The notes beneath the pieces are model-generated. The model worked only from the letters and a program-made list of their open reading frames with translations. It searched no databases and was not told the DNA's origin. Below, piece by piece: positions 8,212 to 18,254 of a stretch of 64,000 nt of DNA. Position numbers and translations under genes: made by a program. The stretch's first letter is position 1. Each line of letters starts with the position of its first letter. The stretch spans positions 558,001-622,000 of the forward strand of contig NZ_NFUT01000001.1 of assembly GCF_002127215.1 (NCBI RefSeq), read 5' to 3'. Origin of the DNA: Hydrogenophaga sp. IBVHS2 (GTDB lineage Bacteria > Pseudomonadota > Gammaproteobacteria > Burkholderiales > Burkholderiaceae_C).

Positions 8212-11049
8212 ATGCCCTCACCCCTGCCTTACGCCGCCTTCTTCGACGGACTGCCCTTGCCCGCCGCAGTGACCCGCCGAAGCGATGGTCGACTGGTGGA
8301 GGTCAATCAGGCCTGGCTCAACCTCACCGGGCTGCAGCGGGACGACGCGATCGGCCACACCACCCTGGAGCTGGGGCACTGGCCCGACCCGGCCGACCGG
8401 GCCGCCTTTCTGGCCCAGGTCCCGTGCGAGCACCAGTTGCTGCAGCTCATGCTGCGCCCCGGACGGATGTACACGGTGCGCATGCACACCACGCTGGTGG
8501 AGTCGGCCGACGAGCCACTGATCCTCAATGTCTTCACCGACGCCACCCACGAGACGGCGGTGGACGAGGCCCTGCGCTTCAGCGAGCAGGCGCTGGCCCA
8601 GGCCAACCGCCTGCTGCAGCACCGGCTGGAGCTGTACGCCGAGATCGAGCAGGTGGCCCGGGTGGGCTACTGGACCAACGCCGGCAGCGATCAGCATGTG
8701 TTCTGGTCGCCGGGCATGTACGCCATGACCGGGCTGGAGCCGGCCGAGCTGATCACCCGGCGGGAAGGCCGTGGCCGCATCCACCCGGACGACATGCCGG
8801 CCTGGCTGGCCGCGCGCGAGGCCGTCGACGGCCGCGAGGTGGAGTTCCGCTGGCTGCACCCCGACGGCCGCACCCGCTGGTGCCGCAGCCGCATCGGCCG
8901 CACCGTGGTCGACGGGCAGCCGATGACCGACTTCGGCGTGGTGCACGACATCACGGACGAGCGCGAGGCCCGCCTGCAGCTGGCCGAGCAGCTGCGCCTG
9001 ATGAGGAACATTGCCGAGCGCGTGCCGGGTCTGACCTACCAGGCCCGCCGCAACCCCGACGGCACGGCCCAGATCACCTACGTGAACGACCGGGCTATGG
9101 ACATGCTGGAGTTCACGCCCGAGGAACTCATGGCCGACGTGCGCCGGCTGTATGCGCGCGTGCACCCCGACGACCTCAAGGCCACCCTGGCCTCGATCGA
9201 CATCTCGGCCCGCGACCTCACCGTGTGGAGCCATTCCTATCGCGTGGTGCTGCCGCGACAGGGGCTGCGCTGGCACGAGGTGAACGCTGCACCGCTGCGC
9301 GAGCCCGACGGCAGCGTGGTGTGGCACGGCTACACCACCGACATCACCGAAGAACGCCAGGCCCAGCACCGGGCCGAACGCCAGCAGCGCATGCTCGATG
9401 CGGTGCGTCAGGCCCAGGCCTCGTTCATCGAGGCCGAAGACAAGCGGCGCGCATTCGAAGGCCTGCTTGAAGCCTTCCTCAAGGTCACCGGCAGCCATTA
9501 CGGGTTTGTCGGCGAGGTGCTGCAGGACCCGGCCGGTCAGCCCTATTTGCGCACCCACGCCGTGACCGACATTTCGTGGGACGAGGCATCGCACCGGCAC
9601 TACCGCCAGCACCGGGAGACCGGCATGGTGTTCCGCAACCTGAAGACCCTGTTCGGCCACGCCATGACCAGCCGTGCGCCGGTGATCGCCAACCACCCGG
9701 CCCATGATCCGCGCCGTGGCGGCCTGCCGCCGGGGCATCCGGCCATGGACTCCTTCCTGGGGGTGCCCCTGATGGTGGGCGAGGACATGGTGGCCATGGT
9801 GGGCCTGGCCAACCAGGAGGGCGGTTACGAGGAGGAAGACATCCAGTTCCTCTCCCCCCTGTTCGGGGCCGTGCGCCAGCTGGTGCTGGCCCATCGGGCC
9901 CTGGTGGCGCGCGCCGAGACGGAGGCTGCGCTGCAGGCCGAACGCCAGCGGCTGGCCTGGATTCTGGAGGCCACCCGGCCCGGCATCTGGGAGGCCGACC
10001 TGGGCGTCGGATCGCTGCGGGTGGATGCGCGCTGGGCCCAGATCGTGGGCTACACGCTCGAGGAACTGCAGCCGGTCAACCTGAACACCTGGGAGAGCCT
10101 GACCCACCCGGAGGACCTCAAGGAAGCGCTGCGGCTGAGCACTCTGCACATCCAGGGCACGCTGCCCTACTACGAATGCGACATCCGCATGCGCCACAAG
10201 CAGGGCCACTGGGTGTGGGTCAACACCCGGGGTCGGGTGCACCGGCGCACCGACGATGGCCGGGTGATGTACATGTCGGGCACCCACATCGACATCACCG
10301 ACCGCGTGACCGCGCAGGAAGAGGTGCGGGCGCTCAATGCCAGCCTGGAACAGCGGGTGCGCGAGCGGACCGCCCAGCTGGAGCGTTCGATGCGCGACAT
10401 GGAGGCGATCTCGTATTCCATCGCGCACGACCTGCGGGCACCGCTGCGGTCGGTCAACGGTTTCGTGACCCTCATCCAGGAGACCGAAGGCTCCCGGCTG
10501 AGCCCGGAGGGTGCCGACATGTTCGCGCGGGTGGCGCGGTCATCGGCCAACATGGGCCGCATGATCACCGACATGCTGGAGCTGCTGCGGGTGGTGCAGG
10601 TCGACATGGTGCCGGTGCCGGTCGACATGGTCCCGCTCACACGCTCGGTGGTGGATGCCCTCACGCCCGAAGGAGGGGCGCTGCATGTGCAGGTGGGGCA
10701 CATGCCCCAGGCGCTGGGTGACGCCACGCTGCTGCGACAGGTGCTGAGCAACCTGATCGACAACGCCATCAAGTACTCCCGTCACCTGCCCGGCCCGCAG
10801 GTGACGGTGGGTTTCGACATCCCGCAGGAGGCCTATTTCGTGCGCGACAACGGCATGGGCTTCGACATGCGGCGCGCCGGCAAGCTGTTCGGCCTGTTCC
10901 AGCGCCTGCACCCGGGATCGGAAGTGCCCGGCATGGGGGTGGGGCTGGCCATCGTGTCGCGCATCATCGAGCGCCACGGCGGCCGGGTGTGGGCCGAATC
11001 CGCGCCCGGCCAGGGCTCGGTGTTCTGGTTCCGCCTGCCGCTGGCCTGA
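8212..11049 (+). CDS. Multi-PAS/GAF sensor histidine kinase (orphan)
   Basis: A soluble 945-residue sensor kinase with no membrane segment. By sequence it has PAS-type domains at about 6-115, 145-260 and 262-385, a GAF domain at about 415-570 (MDSFLGVPLMVGEDMVAMVG), and a fourth PAS/PAC at about 585-705. A coiled segment leads to HisKA with the phosphoacceptor His739 (IAHDLRAPLRSV). The HATPase_c domain has LSNLIDNAIKYS (N box), DNGMGFDM (G1) and GMGVGLAIVSRI (G2). There is no receiver domain and no response regulator gene in the window, so the partner is unknown. It is divergent from the STING-like pair, separated by 133 bases. The PAS ligand (for example flavin or heme) cannot be told from sequence. 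Confidence 0.9.
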   Translation: MPSPLPYAAFFDGLPLPAAVTRRSDGRLVEVNQAWLNLTGLQRDDAIGHTTLELGHWPDPADRAAFLAQVPCEHQLLQLMLRPGRMYTVRMHTTLVESADEPLILNVFTDATHETAVDEALRFSEQALAQANRLLQHRLELYAEIEQVARVGYWTNAGSDQHVFWSPGMYAMTGLEPAELITRREGRGRIHPDDMPAWLAAREAVDGREVEFRWLHPDGRTRWCRSRIGRTVVDGQPMTDFGVVHDITDEREARLQLAEQLRLMRNIAERVPGLTYQARRNPDGTAQITYVNDRAMDMLEFTPEELMADVRRLYARVHPDDLKATLASIDISARDLTVWSHSYRVVLPRQGLRWHEVNAAPLREPDGSVVWHGYTTDITEERQAQHRAERQQRMLDAVRQAQASFIEAEDKRRAFEGLLEAFLKVTGSHYGFVGEVLQDPAGQPYLRTHAVTDISWDEASHRHYRQHRETGMVFRNLKTLFGHAMTSRAPVIANHPAHDPRRGGLPPGHPAMDSFLGVPLMVGEDMVAMVGLANQEGGYEEEDIQFLSPLFGAVRQLVLAHRALVARAETEAALQAERQRLAWILEATRPGIWEADLGVGSLRVDARWAQIVGYTLEELQPVNLNTWESLTHPEDLKEALRLSTLHIQGTLPYYECDIRMRHKQGHWVWVNTRGRVHRRTDDGRVMYMSGTHIDITDRVTAQEEVRALNASLEQRVRERTAQLERSMRDMEAISYSIAHDLRAPLRSVNGFVTLIQETEGSRLSPEGADMFARVARSSANMGRMITDMLELLRVVQVDMVPVPVDMVPLTRSVVDALTPEGGALHVQVGHMPQALGDATLLRQVLSNLIDNAIKYSRHLPGPQVTVGFDIPQEAYFVRDNGMGFDMRRAGKLFGLFQRLHPGSEVPGMGVGLAIVSRIIERHGGRVWAESAPGQGSVFWFRLPLA

Positions 11050-11055
11050 ACCGCC

Positions 11056-12003
11056 TCAGAACGGCGCAGCGTTGTCGTCGGCTGCGGCAGCGCTGTCGCC
11101 CGCGGCCGGGGCCTCGGCCTCGTCGGCGTCGCCGCTGCGCTTGCGGCGCACCGACATGCGCGCCTGGCGCACGGCGGCCTTGTCGCCGGCACTGGCGAAC
11201 TTGCTGTACTTGCCGGTCAGCGCAATCAGCTGGCCGTAGATCTTGGGGTTGGCGGCCAGACACTCCTTCTGCTCCAGGAAGTCCGATTCGCCGGTGAAGT
11301 TGCCGATCAGGCCACCGGCCTCGGTCACCAGCAGCGAGCCCGCCGCCACGTCCCAGGGCGACAGGCCCATCTCGAAGAAGCCGTCGGTGAAGCCGGCGGC
11401 GGTGTAGGCCAGGTCGAGCGCGGCCGAACCGGGGCGGCGCACGCCGGCCACCTTGGGCATCACGTCGCCCAGCATCTGCAGGTAGGTCTGGAACGCGTCG
11501 CCCGGGCGGAAGGGGAAGCCGGTGGCAATCAGGCACTCACGCAGGGTGTTGCGCTTGGCCACGCGGATGCGCCGCTCGTTGAGGTAGGCGCCCCGACCGC
11601 GCGTGGCGCAGAACAGGTCGTTGCGGGTGGGGTCGTAGACCACGGCCTGCTCGATGCGGTTGCCCACCATGAGCGCGATGCTCACGCAGTACACCGGGAA
11701 GCCGTGGATGAAGTTGGTGGTGCCGTCCAGGGGGTCGATGATCCAGACGTGGTCTGCGCCACCCTTCTTGCCGGGCCGCTGCCCGGACTCCTCGGCCCAG
11801 ATGCCGTGGTCGGGGTAGGCGGTGAGCAGCGTCTCGATGATGGCGGCCTCGGCGGCCTGATCGATCTCGGTCACGAAGTCGTTGGTCTGCTTGACCGAGA
11901 CCCGGACCGACTCCACGTCCAGCGCGGCGCGGTTGATGATGGCACCGGCGGTGCGGGCGGCCTTGATGGCCACGTTGAGCATGGGGTGGAGGTTGGACGA
12001 CAT
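11056..12003 (-). CDS. suhB: Inositol-1-monophosphatase family protein SuhB
   Basis: Mg2+-dependent phosphatase of the IMPase/SuhB family. In proteobacteria it also acts as a factor in rRNA antitermination complexes. It has 315 residues with the metal-site motifs WAEESGQ (Glu of motif 1), [11 protein letters not shown] (motif 2) and [17 protein letters not shown] (motif 3). The core ends near residue 265; about 45 residues of basic and then Ala/Asp/Glu-rich low-complexity tail follow, longer than in E. coli SuhB. ATG at 12003 (MSSNLHPM) is chosen because it matches the family N terminus. It is convergent with the histidine kinase (6 bases between stops) and divergent from trmJ. Confidence 0.92.
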   Translation of the reverse strand: MSSNLHPMLNVAIKAARTAGAIINRAALDVESVRVSVKQTNDFVTEIDQAAEAAIIETLLTAYPDHGIWAEESGQRPGKKGGADHVWIIDPLDGTTNFIHGFPVYCVSIALMVGNRIEQAVVYDPTRNDLFCATRGRGAYLNERRIRVAKRNTLRECLIATGFPFRPGDAFQTYLQMLGDVMPKVAGVRRPGSAALDLAYTAAGFTDGFFEMGLSPWDVAAGSLLVTEAGGLIGNFTGESDFLEQKECLAANPKIYGQLIALTGKYSKFASAGDKAAVRQARMSVRRKRSGDADEAEAPAAGDSAAAADDNAAPF

Positions 12004-12120
12004 GGGTTGTAGGCCCGGGTGCAGGGCACACGGGCGAAAGAGCAGGGGAGGTCGGGGAGCCGGCTCCGGCGATGCGGGCGGCGACAATACGCGGGATTTT
12101 ACCTGCCCGGCCACCCATCC

Positions 12121-12849
12121 ATGCGCACCCGCTTCATCCTGATCCAGACCAGCCACGCCGGCAACGTGGGCGGTGCTGCCCGCGCCATGAAGGTGATGGG
12201 CTTCGACGACCTGGTGCTGGTGGCGCCCCGCTGGGCCAACGTGCTGCGCCGCGAAGAGACCATCCAGCGCGCCAGCGGCGCCACCGACGTGCTGGAGAAG
12301 GCCCGGGTGGTGGAGACGCTGGACGAGGCGCTGGACGGCATCAGCCACCTGTGCGCCACCGCCATGACGCCGCGCGACTTCGGTCCGCCCACCCGCGCTC
12401 CGCGCGAGCACTTTGCGGCGCTGGCCGCCGATCCGCCGTCGGGCGTGGCCTTCCTGTTCGGCAGCGAGCGCTTCGGCATGCGCAACGAGGACGTCTACCG
12501 CTGCCACGTGGCCCTGTCGATTCCCACCGCACCCGGCTTCGGCTCGCTCAACCTGGCGGCCGCCGTGCAGCTGCTGGCCTACGACTGGCGACAGGCCCTG
12601 GGGGGATTCGCGGTGCAACCCGCCGTGGCCGAACGCCCGACGGCCGATGCCGCTGCGGTGGCCGGCATGCTGACGCACCTGGAACAGGCCCTGGTGGCGG
12701 TCGATTTCCTCGATCCGGTCGCCCCCAAGAAGCTCATGCCGCGTCTGCAGCAGATGTTCAATCGCGCTGCGCCGACCGAGGAAGAAATCCACATTCTTCG
12801 CGGTGTTGCCAAGGCGATGCTGCAGACCGCCCAGCGGTCAAAAGGCTAG
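12121..12849 (+). CDS. trmJ: tRNA (cytidine/uridine-2'-O-)-methyltransferase TrmJ
   Basis: SPOUT-class methyltransferase of TrmH family group 1, which 2'-O-methylates position 32 of the tRNA anticodon loop. It has 242 residues. The N terminus [20 protein letters not shown] is the substrate-side signature. The knotted SAM site is visible as [15 protein letters not shown] and [20 protein letters not shown]. The C-terminal helical extension (MLTHLEQAL ... [12 protein letters not shown]) is characteristic of TrmJ over TrmL. The start at 12121 fits the family; a longer frame upstream overlaps the intergenic region. Followed 9 bases later by cysE. Confidence 0.93.
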   Translation: MRTRFILIQTSHAGNVGGAARAMKVMGFDDLVLVAPRWANVLRREETIQRASGATDVLEKARVVETLDEALDGISHLCATAMTPRDFGPPTRAPREHFAALAADPPSGVAFLFGSERFGMRNEDVYRCHVALSIPTAPGFGSLNLAAAVQLLAYDWRQALGGFAVQPAVAERPTADAAAVAGMLTHLEQALVAVDFLDPVAPKKLMPRLQQMFNRAAPTEEEIHILRGVAKAMLQTAQRSKG

Positions 12850-12858
12850 ACTGCCGCC

Positions 12859-13632
12859 ATGTTTGCCCGCCTCCGTTCCGACATCCAGTGCATCCTCGAG
12901 CGCGACCCGGCTGCGCGCAGCGCCTTCGAGGTGCTGACCTGCTACCCCGGGCTGCACGCGGTGCTGCTGCACCGCCCGGCGCACTGGTGTTGGAACCACG
13001 GCCTGCGCTGGCTCGGGCGTTTCATCTCGCACATCGGCCGCTTCCTCACCGGCATCGAGATCCACCCCGGGGCCAAGATCGGCAACCGGGTCTTCTTCGA
13101 CCATGCCATGGGCACGGTGGTGGGCGAGACCGCCGAGATCGGCGACGGCTGCACCATCTACCAGGGCGTGACCCTGGGCGGCACTTCGCTCTACAAGGGC
13201 ACCAAGCGCCACCCCACGCTGGGCCGCGATGTGGTGGTGAGCGCCGGCGCCAAGGTGCTGGGCGGGTTTGAAGTGGGCGACGGTGCCAAGATCGGCAGCA
13301 ACGCGGTGGTGATCAAGCCGGTGCCGGCGGGCGCCACGGCGGTCGGCATTCCGGCGCGCATCATCCCCAGCAAGCAGGGCGAGAGCGCGGATGTCACCGA
13401 AGACGCCAAGCCCAAGTTCCAGGCCTACGGCATCACCCAGGAAGACGACCCGTTGCAGCAGGCCCTGCGCGGCCTGGTCGATTCCGCCGCCAGCCAGGAA
13501 CACCAGATCGCCCTGTTGTGGCAGGCCATCGAGAAGCTGGCCGAAGCTCGCGAGCGCGACTGCGTGCCCAAGGACGCTGCCCGCGAAGAGTGCTTCGAGG
13601 CCGACAAGCTGAACCAGCTGGTCGGAAAGTAG
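12859..13632 (+). CDS. cysE: Serine O-acetyltransferase
   Basis: Makes O-acetylserine from serine and acetyl-CoA, the entry step of cysteine synthesis. It has 257 residues with an N-terminal helical domain and then the left-handed beta helix of hexapeptide repeats: [50 protein letters not shown], and [16 protein letters not shown]. The catalytic-type His is in the FDHAMG segment. The C-terminal tail (about 185-257) is a predicted helical, acidic extension. It follows trmJ by 9 bases, and a hairpin repeat follows its stop. Confidence 0.94.
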   Translation: MFARLRSDIQCILERDPAARSAFEVLTCYPGLHAVLLHRPAHWCWNHGLRWLGRFISHIGRFLTGIEIHPGAKIGNRVFFDHAMGTVVGETAEIGDGCTIYQGVTLGGTSLYKGTKRHPTLGRDVVVSAGAKVLGGFEVGDGAKIGSNAVVIKPVPAGATAVGIPARIIPSKQGESADVTEDAKPKFQAYGITQEDDPLQQALRGLVDSAASQEHQIALLWQAIEKLAEARERDCVPKDAAREECFEADKLNQLVGK

Positions 13633-13737
13633 CGGTACCGCTTCCCCGTCAAGGGTGCCGCGGATCTGGCTCCGCCAGTCCGCTGGCACCGCCTCCTTGA
13701 GGGGGTGACGCGCCGTCAGGCGCGGCGCGGGGGTGAT
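13633..13737. repeat. Intergenic hairpin repeat element (REP-like)
   Basis: The whole gap between the convergent cysE and slyD genes is inverted-repeat DNA. An imperfect arm pair runs from TCAAGGGTGCC (from 13649) to GGCACCGCCTCCTTGA (ending 13700), with an inner stem GGATCTGGC/GCCAGTCC. A second perfect hairpin, CGCGCC-GTCA-GGCGCG, is at 13709-13724. From memory, similar CTCCTTGAGGGGG / TCTGGC...GCCAG elements are scattered between genes in Comamonadaceae; copy number cannot be checked here. It may also serve as a bidirectional terminator. Confidence 0.55.
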
Positions 13738-14214
13738 TCAGTGATGATGGCCGTGGGCGCCGTGAGCGTGGCCATGCTGCACCTCTTCGGGTGAGGCGGC
13801 GCGCACATCGATCACGGTCAGGGTGAAGGTCAAGTCTTCACCAGCCAGCGGGTGGTTGGCATCCAGGTGCACCGTGTTGCCCTTGATCTTCTGCACGGTG
13901 AAGATCTTGCGCACGCCCTGGTTGTCCACCCCTTCGATCTGACCACCCACCTTCACGCCCGGAGGGAATTCGGACTTGGGGATGGTGGTGACCAGGGTTT
14001 CGTCGCGCTCGCCGAACGCCAGCGACGGCTGCAGCGTGACGGTGGTGCTGAAGCCTGCTTCCTGGTTTTCCAGGGCCAGCTCGATGCCGGGCAGGGTGTT
14101 GCCGTAGCCGCCGTGCAGGTAGGCGCGCGGCGTCTTGCCGTCCTCGAGCACCTTGCCCTTGCTGTCGGTGGCCTTGAAACGCAGGGTGACGACGGTGTCC
14201 TTGGTGATCTTCAT
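13738..14214 (-). CDS. slyD: FKBP-type peptidyl-prolyl isomerase, SlyD family
   Basis: Prolyl isomerase and chaperone of 158 residues. The FKBP half-domains flank an insert-in-flap chaperone domain (about 70-125). Recognisable segments are DGKTPRAYLHGGYGNTLPGIE, where the Gly-rich flap precedes the GIELAL helix, GERDETLVTTIP and DANHPLAGEDLTFTLTVIDV. The C terminus is His-rich (HGHAHGAHGHHH), a metal-binding tail related to the nickel tail of E. coli SlyD but without its cysteines. ATG at 14214 is 14 bases after the mog stop, so it is likely cotranscribed with mog and yjgA. Confidence 0.92.
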   Translation of the reverse strand: MKITKDTVVTLRFKATDSKGKVLEDGKTPRAYLHGGYGNTLPGIELALENQEAGFSTTVTLQPSLAFGERDETLVTTIPKSEFPPGVKVGGQIEGVDNQGVRKIFTVQKIKGNTVHLDANHPLAGEDLTFTLTVIDVRAASPEEVQHGHAHGAHGHHH

Positions 14215-14228
14215 GGGTGGGTTCCGGT

Positions 14229-14832
<604 letters not shown>

Positions 14833-14840
<8 letters not shown>

Positions 14841-15483
14841 GGTCGGGGGTGTCGGGGTCGTCGTGGGCATCGGCGCGGGCCAGTGCGGCCTTGACCTGCT
14901 GGAAGATCTCGCGGTAGGCACGGCCGTGGCGCACCGCCTCGCCGGGTCGTTCCTGGGCGGCGGTGGCCTGAGCGTCCTTGCGGGCCTGACGGATCAGGGT
15001 GCGCAGCTGCTGGGCGTCGGCCCCGGTGTCGATGGCGAGCCAGCCGGTCAGGGCGGCGTCGTCGGCGATCAGCCGGTCGCGCCACTGTTCGGCCTGGTGC
15101 AGGCGCAGCGTCTCGGCCGCCGAGGGCTTGCGCTGTTCTTCGAGGGCCGCTTCGATCGCCGCCACGGCCTCGTCGTCGAGCTTGCGCATGAGCTTGCCGA
15201 TGAACTGCATCTGGCGGCGCTTGCCCTCGAAGTCGGTGATGCGCCGCGCCTCGGCCAGGGCGTCCAGCAGCTTGTCGCCCAGTTCCAGTCGGGCCATGAG
15301 GTCGCTGCGCAGGGTGAGCAGGTCCTGGCCGAGCTGCTGCAGGTGGTCGCTGTGTTTCTTGAGATCGGTCTTGCTCATGTCGACCGAGCCCTTGAGCTCG
15401 CGCTTGAGCTCGAGGTCGAGTTCGCTGCCCAGGGCAACGAACTGGCCACGGACGAAATAGCCTTTGGTGGGTTTGCGGGACAT
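14833..15483 (-). CDS. yjgA: Ribosome biogenesis factor YjgA/DarP (DUF615)
   Basis: Small DUF615 protein of 216 residues; the E. coli homologue YjgA (DarP) associates with late 50S ribosomal precursors. The sequence shows the conserved blocks LKRELKGSVDMSKTDLKKHS, TDFEGKRRQMQFIGKLMRKL and EQWRDRLIADDAALTGWL. It is strongly helical and highly charged. It starts MSRKPTKGYF at 15483 and is divergent from pmbA with 63 bases between starts. It overlaps mog by 8 bases. Confidence 0.9.
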
Positions 15484-15546
15484 GAGAGGGGGCACTGCGC
15501 CGGCGGCAGCGCCGGGTGAAGGGCGGCCCGTATCATAGCGGCCGAC

Positions 15547-16944
15547 ATGAAAAACCCCGACCACACCCAGCCGCTCGCCGGCTTCCAGTACGCCCGCAGC
15601 CAGTTCGAGGAACTGGTCGATCTGGCCCTCTCGCAAGCCCGCAGCCTGGGTGCGGCCGATGCCGCCGCCGAGGTCTCCGAAGGGGCTGGCCTGAGCGTCT
15701 CGGTGCGCAAGGGCGAGCTGGAGAACGTCGAGCGCAACCGCGACAAGTCGCTCGGTGTCACCGTGTACCTGGGTCAGCGCCGGGGCAACGCCTCCACCTC
15801 CGACTTCTCGCCGGCCGCGATCCGGCAGACGGTGCAGGCGGCCTACGACATCGCCCGCTTCACCGCCGAGGACCCGGTGGCCGGCCTGCCCGATGCCGAG
15901 GATGTGGCCGACACCTACCCCGATCTGGACCTGTTCCACCCGTGGGCGCTGACCTCCGAGGAAGCGGCCCGACTCGCGCTGGAATGCGAGGCCGCCGCCC
16001 TGTCCACCAGCCGGCAGATCACCAACAGCGAAGGCGCGGGCGTGTCGGCCCAGCAGTCGCATTTCTTCACCGCCCACCTGCGCGGCGGCGAGCGTGGCAA
16101 GCCGGGCATCTTCAGCGGCGGCTACGCCAGTTCGCGCCACAGCCTGTCGGTGTCGCCGATTGCGGGCAAGGGCTCGAAGATGCAGCGCGACTTCTGGTAC
16201 AGCAGCCAGCGGGCTCCGCAGGACCTGGCCAGTCCGCAGGCGGTGGGCCGTTATGCGGCGCAGCGCGCCCTCTCGCGCCTGGGGGCCCGCAAGATCCCGA
16301 CCATCGAGTGCCCGGTGCTGTTCGAGTCGCCCATGGCCGCCGGCCTGCTGGGCGCCTATGTGCAGGCCACCAGCGGCGGTGCGCTCTACCGCAAGACCAC
16401 CTTCCTGGCCGACAGCCTGGGCAAGCAGGCCCTGGCCCGCCACATCGACATCGCCGAGGACCCGCACCTGATCAATGGCAAGGGCAGCGCCCCGTTCGAC
16501 GACGAAGGCGTGCGCACCAGCGCCCGCAAGGTGGTGTCGGCCGGCCGCGTGAAGGGCTATTTCCTGTCCACCTATTCGGCCCGCAAGCTGGGCATGCGGA
16601 CCACCGGCAATGCCGGCGGTTCGCACAACCTGGTCATGACCAGCCGCCTGACCCGACCCGAGGACGATCTGGATGCGCTCATCCGTCGCATGGGCCGTGG
16701 CCTGCTGGTCACCGAACTCATGGGGCAGGGCGTCAATTACGTCACCGGCGACTATTCGCGTGGCGCCGCCGGCTACTGGGTGGAGAACGGCGAGATCGCC
16801 TACCCGGTGCAGGAAATCACGATCGCCGGCAATCTGCGGGACATGCTGCTGGGCATCGAGGCCATTGGTGCCGATGCCTACAACTACGGTGCCAAGACGG
16901 TGGGTTCGGTGCTCGTCAACCGCATGAAGGTGGCCGGCAGCTGA
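15547..16944 (+). CDS. pmbA: Metalloprotease-type protein PmbA/TldE
   Basis: Non-catalytic or co-catalytic partner of TldD in the TldD/TldE protease, which matures modified peptides and degrades CcdA-type antitoxins. It has 465 residues, the normal length. Family blocks include SVRKGELENVERNRDKSLGV, EDVADTYPDLDLFHPW, SRHSLSVSPIAGKGSKMQRD, HLINGKGSAPFDDEGVRT, GNAGGSHNLVM and GAAGYWVENGEIAYPVQEIT. No HExxxH motif is present, as expected for TldE. It is divergent from yjgA and convergent with the next gene (24 bases between stops). TldD is not in the window. Confidence 0.93.
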   Translation: MKNPDHTQPLAGFQYARSQFEELVDLALSQARSLGAADAAAEVSEGAGLSVSVRKGELENVERNRDKSLGVTVYLGQRRGNASTSDFSPAAIRQTVQAAYDIARFTAEDPVAGLPDAEDVADTYPDLDLFHPWALTSEEAARLALECEAAALSTSRQITNSEGAGVSAQQSHFFTAHLRGGERGKPGIFSGGYASSRHSLSVSPIAGKGSKMQRDFWYSSQRAPQDLASPQAVGRYAAQRALSRLGARKIPTIECPVLFESPMAAGLLGAYVQATSGGALYRKTTFLADSLGKQALARHIDIAEDPHLINGKGSAPFDDEGVRTSARKVVSAGRVKGYFLSTYSARKLGMRTTGNAGGSHNLVMTSRLTRPEDDLDALIRRMGRGLLVTELMGQGVNYVTGDYSRGAAGYWVENGEIAYPVQEITIAGNLRDMLLGIEAIGADAYNYGAKTVGSVLVNRMKVAGS

Positions 16945-16968
16945 AGTGGCGGGCCGGCCGCGCGGGAC

Positions 16969-18177
16969 TCAGCGCTTGCGCTGCACGAACAGGTTGCGCC
17001 GGGCGTCTTCCGGGTAGGCGAAGGTGACCTTGCCCTTGCGCACCTGCCCCATGATCAGCATGTTGCTGGTCACGGCCTCCTTGTCGTCCGGCGTGAACGG
17101 CCGGTCGTAGGTGGCCACCACGCCGTAGTAGGTGCGGGGCAGGTTTTCCAGCGCCTGCTTGATGGCCGGGCCGTCGAGCTTGCCGCGCACCGCAAAGATG
17201 GCGTACGTCAGCAGGTACATGGCGTCATACGACTGGGCCGCTGCCATGGGCACCGGTGGCGGTCCCTGGTGCTTGCGCGCGTAGGTGGCAAGAAAGGCCG
17301 CACGGCGCTCGTTGCTGGGTTCTGCGATGAAGCTCTGCGCCATGAGCGCGCCTTCGGCGGCCGAGCCGCTGCCGGCAATGAAGAACGGGAACGACAGCGT
17401 CCAGCCACCCACCTGCGGAACGTCCCAGCCGATGGCCTGGCGGCCCAGCGCAATGGTGGCGTTCTCGGGGCCCACGGTGTAGCTGAAGACAACGTTGGCG
17501 CCGGCCTGCCTGGCCTTCTGCAGCCCGGCCGACAGGTCCTTCACCCCGAGGTCGAAACGCTCCACATGCACCGGCTTGAGCTGGTGGGTGGCCATGGCGG
17601 CCTCCACGTCGCGCAGGCCGGATTCGCCGTAGGCGGTCTTGTCGGCAAAGATGGCCACCCGGGTCCAGCCGCGGCGGATCAGGTCGTTCACCACGAACGG
17701 GGCCTGGATCGCGTCGCTGGGCGCATTGCGGAAGACGTAGCTCTCGGGCGCCGGGTACTGGCGGGTCACCGGTGCGCCCGCCGAGCACGGCACCAGCAGC
17801 GGCACCCGGGCCTGCTGGAACAGATCGATCGATTTGAGGGCCACGCCGGTGTTGCAGAAGCCGATGGCGGCCAGCACGCCGGACTCCACCATGGCCTGCG
17901 AGGCGGCGCGACCGACGTCGGGCTGGCCCTTGTCGTCGTGCACCACCAGCTCGATCGGCCGGCCCAGGTAACCACCGGCGGCGTTGATCTCGTCCGCCGC
18001 CATCTGCGCGCCGTGGAGCACCGGCTTGCCGAAGTCGGACGACGGGCCGGTGAGCGGCGCGATCAGTCCGATGCGGATGGGTGCGGGCGACGGCGGGGTC
18101 TGTGCGGCAGCAGGCCAGGCCACCAGGGTGGTCAGGGCGGCCAGGACGGCGGCACCTGTCTGTCGGAAACGGTTCAT
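16969..18177 (-). CDS. ABC transporter substrate-binding protein, branched-chain amino acid (LivJ) type
   Basis: Periplasmic binding protein of type I fold (Peripla_BP_6/LivJ family), 402 residues. A signal peptide runs to about residue 31 (AWPAAAQ), then IRIGLIAPLTGPSSDFGKPV opens the first lobe. Later segments VAIFADKTAYGESGLRD and NVVFSYTVGPENATIALGRQA are typical of the family. The start at 18177 is preceded by AGGAGG with 5 bases spacing and is preferred to an ATG 18 bases upstream. No LivH/M/G/F permease or ATPase genes are adjacent, so it is either a lone binding protein or serves a system elsewhere; its ligand cannot be predicted. Confidence 0.9.
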   Translation of the reverse strand: MNRFRQTGAAVLAALTTLVAWPAAAQTPPSPAPIRIGLIAPLTGPSSDFGKPVLHGAQMAADEINAAGGYLGRPIELVVHDDKGQPDVGRAASQAMVESGVLAAIGFCNTGVALKSIDLFQQARVPLLVPCSAGAPVTRQYPAPESYVFRNAPSDAIQAPFVVNDLIRRGWTRVAIFADKTAYGESGLRDVEAAMATHQLKPVHVERFDLGVKDLSAGLQKARQAGANVVFSYTVGPENATIALGRQAIGWDVPQVGGWTLSFPFFIAGSGSAAEGALMAQSFIAEPSNERRAAFLATYARKHQGPPPVPMAAAQSYDAMYLLTYAIFAVRGKLDGPAIKQALENLPRTYYGVVATYDRPFTPDDKEAVTSNMLIMGQVRKGKVTFAYPEDARRNLFVQRKR

Positions 18178-18254
18178 GGGGACCTCCTGGATCATGGGCT
18201 GGCCAAAATACGCCCCCGCTCGAACCTCTACCCTGGGGGGATTCGGCCTGAGGG

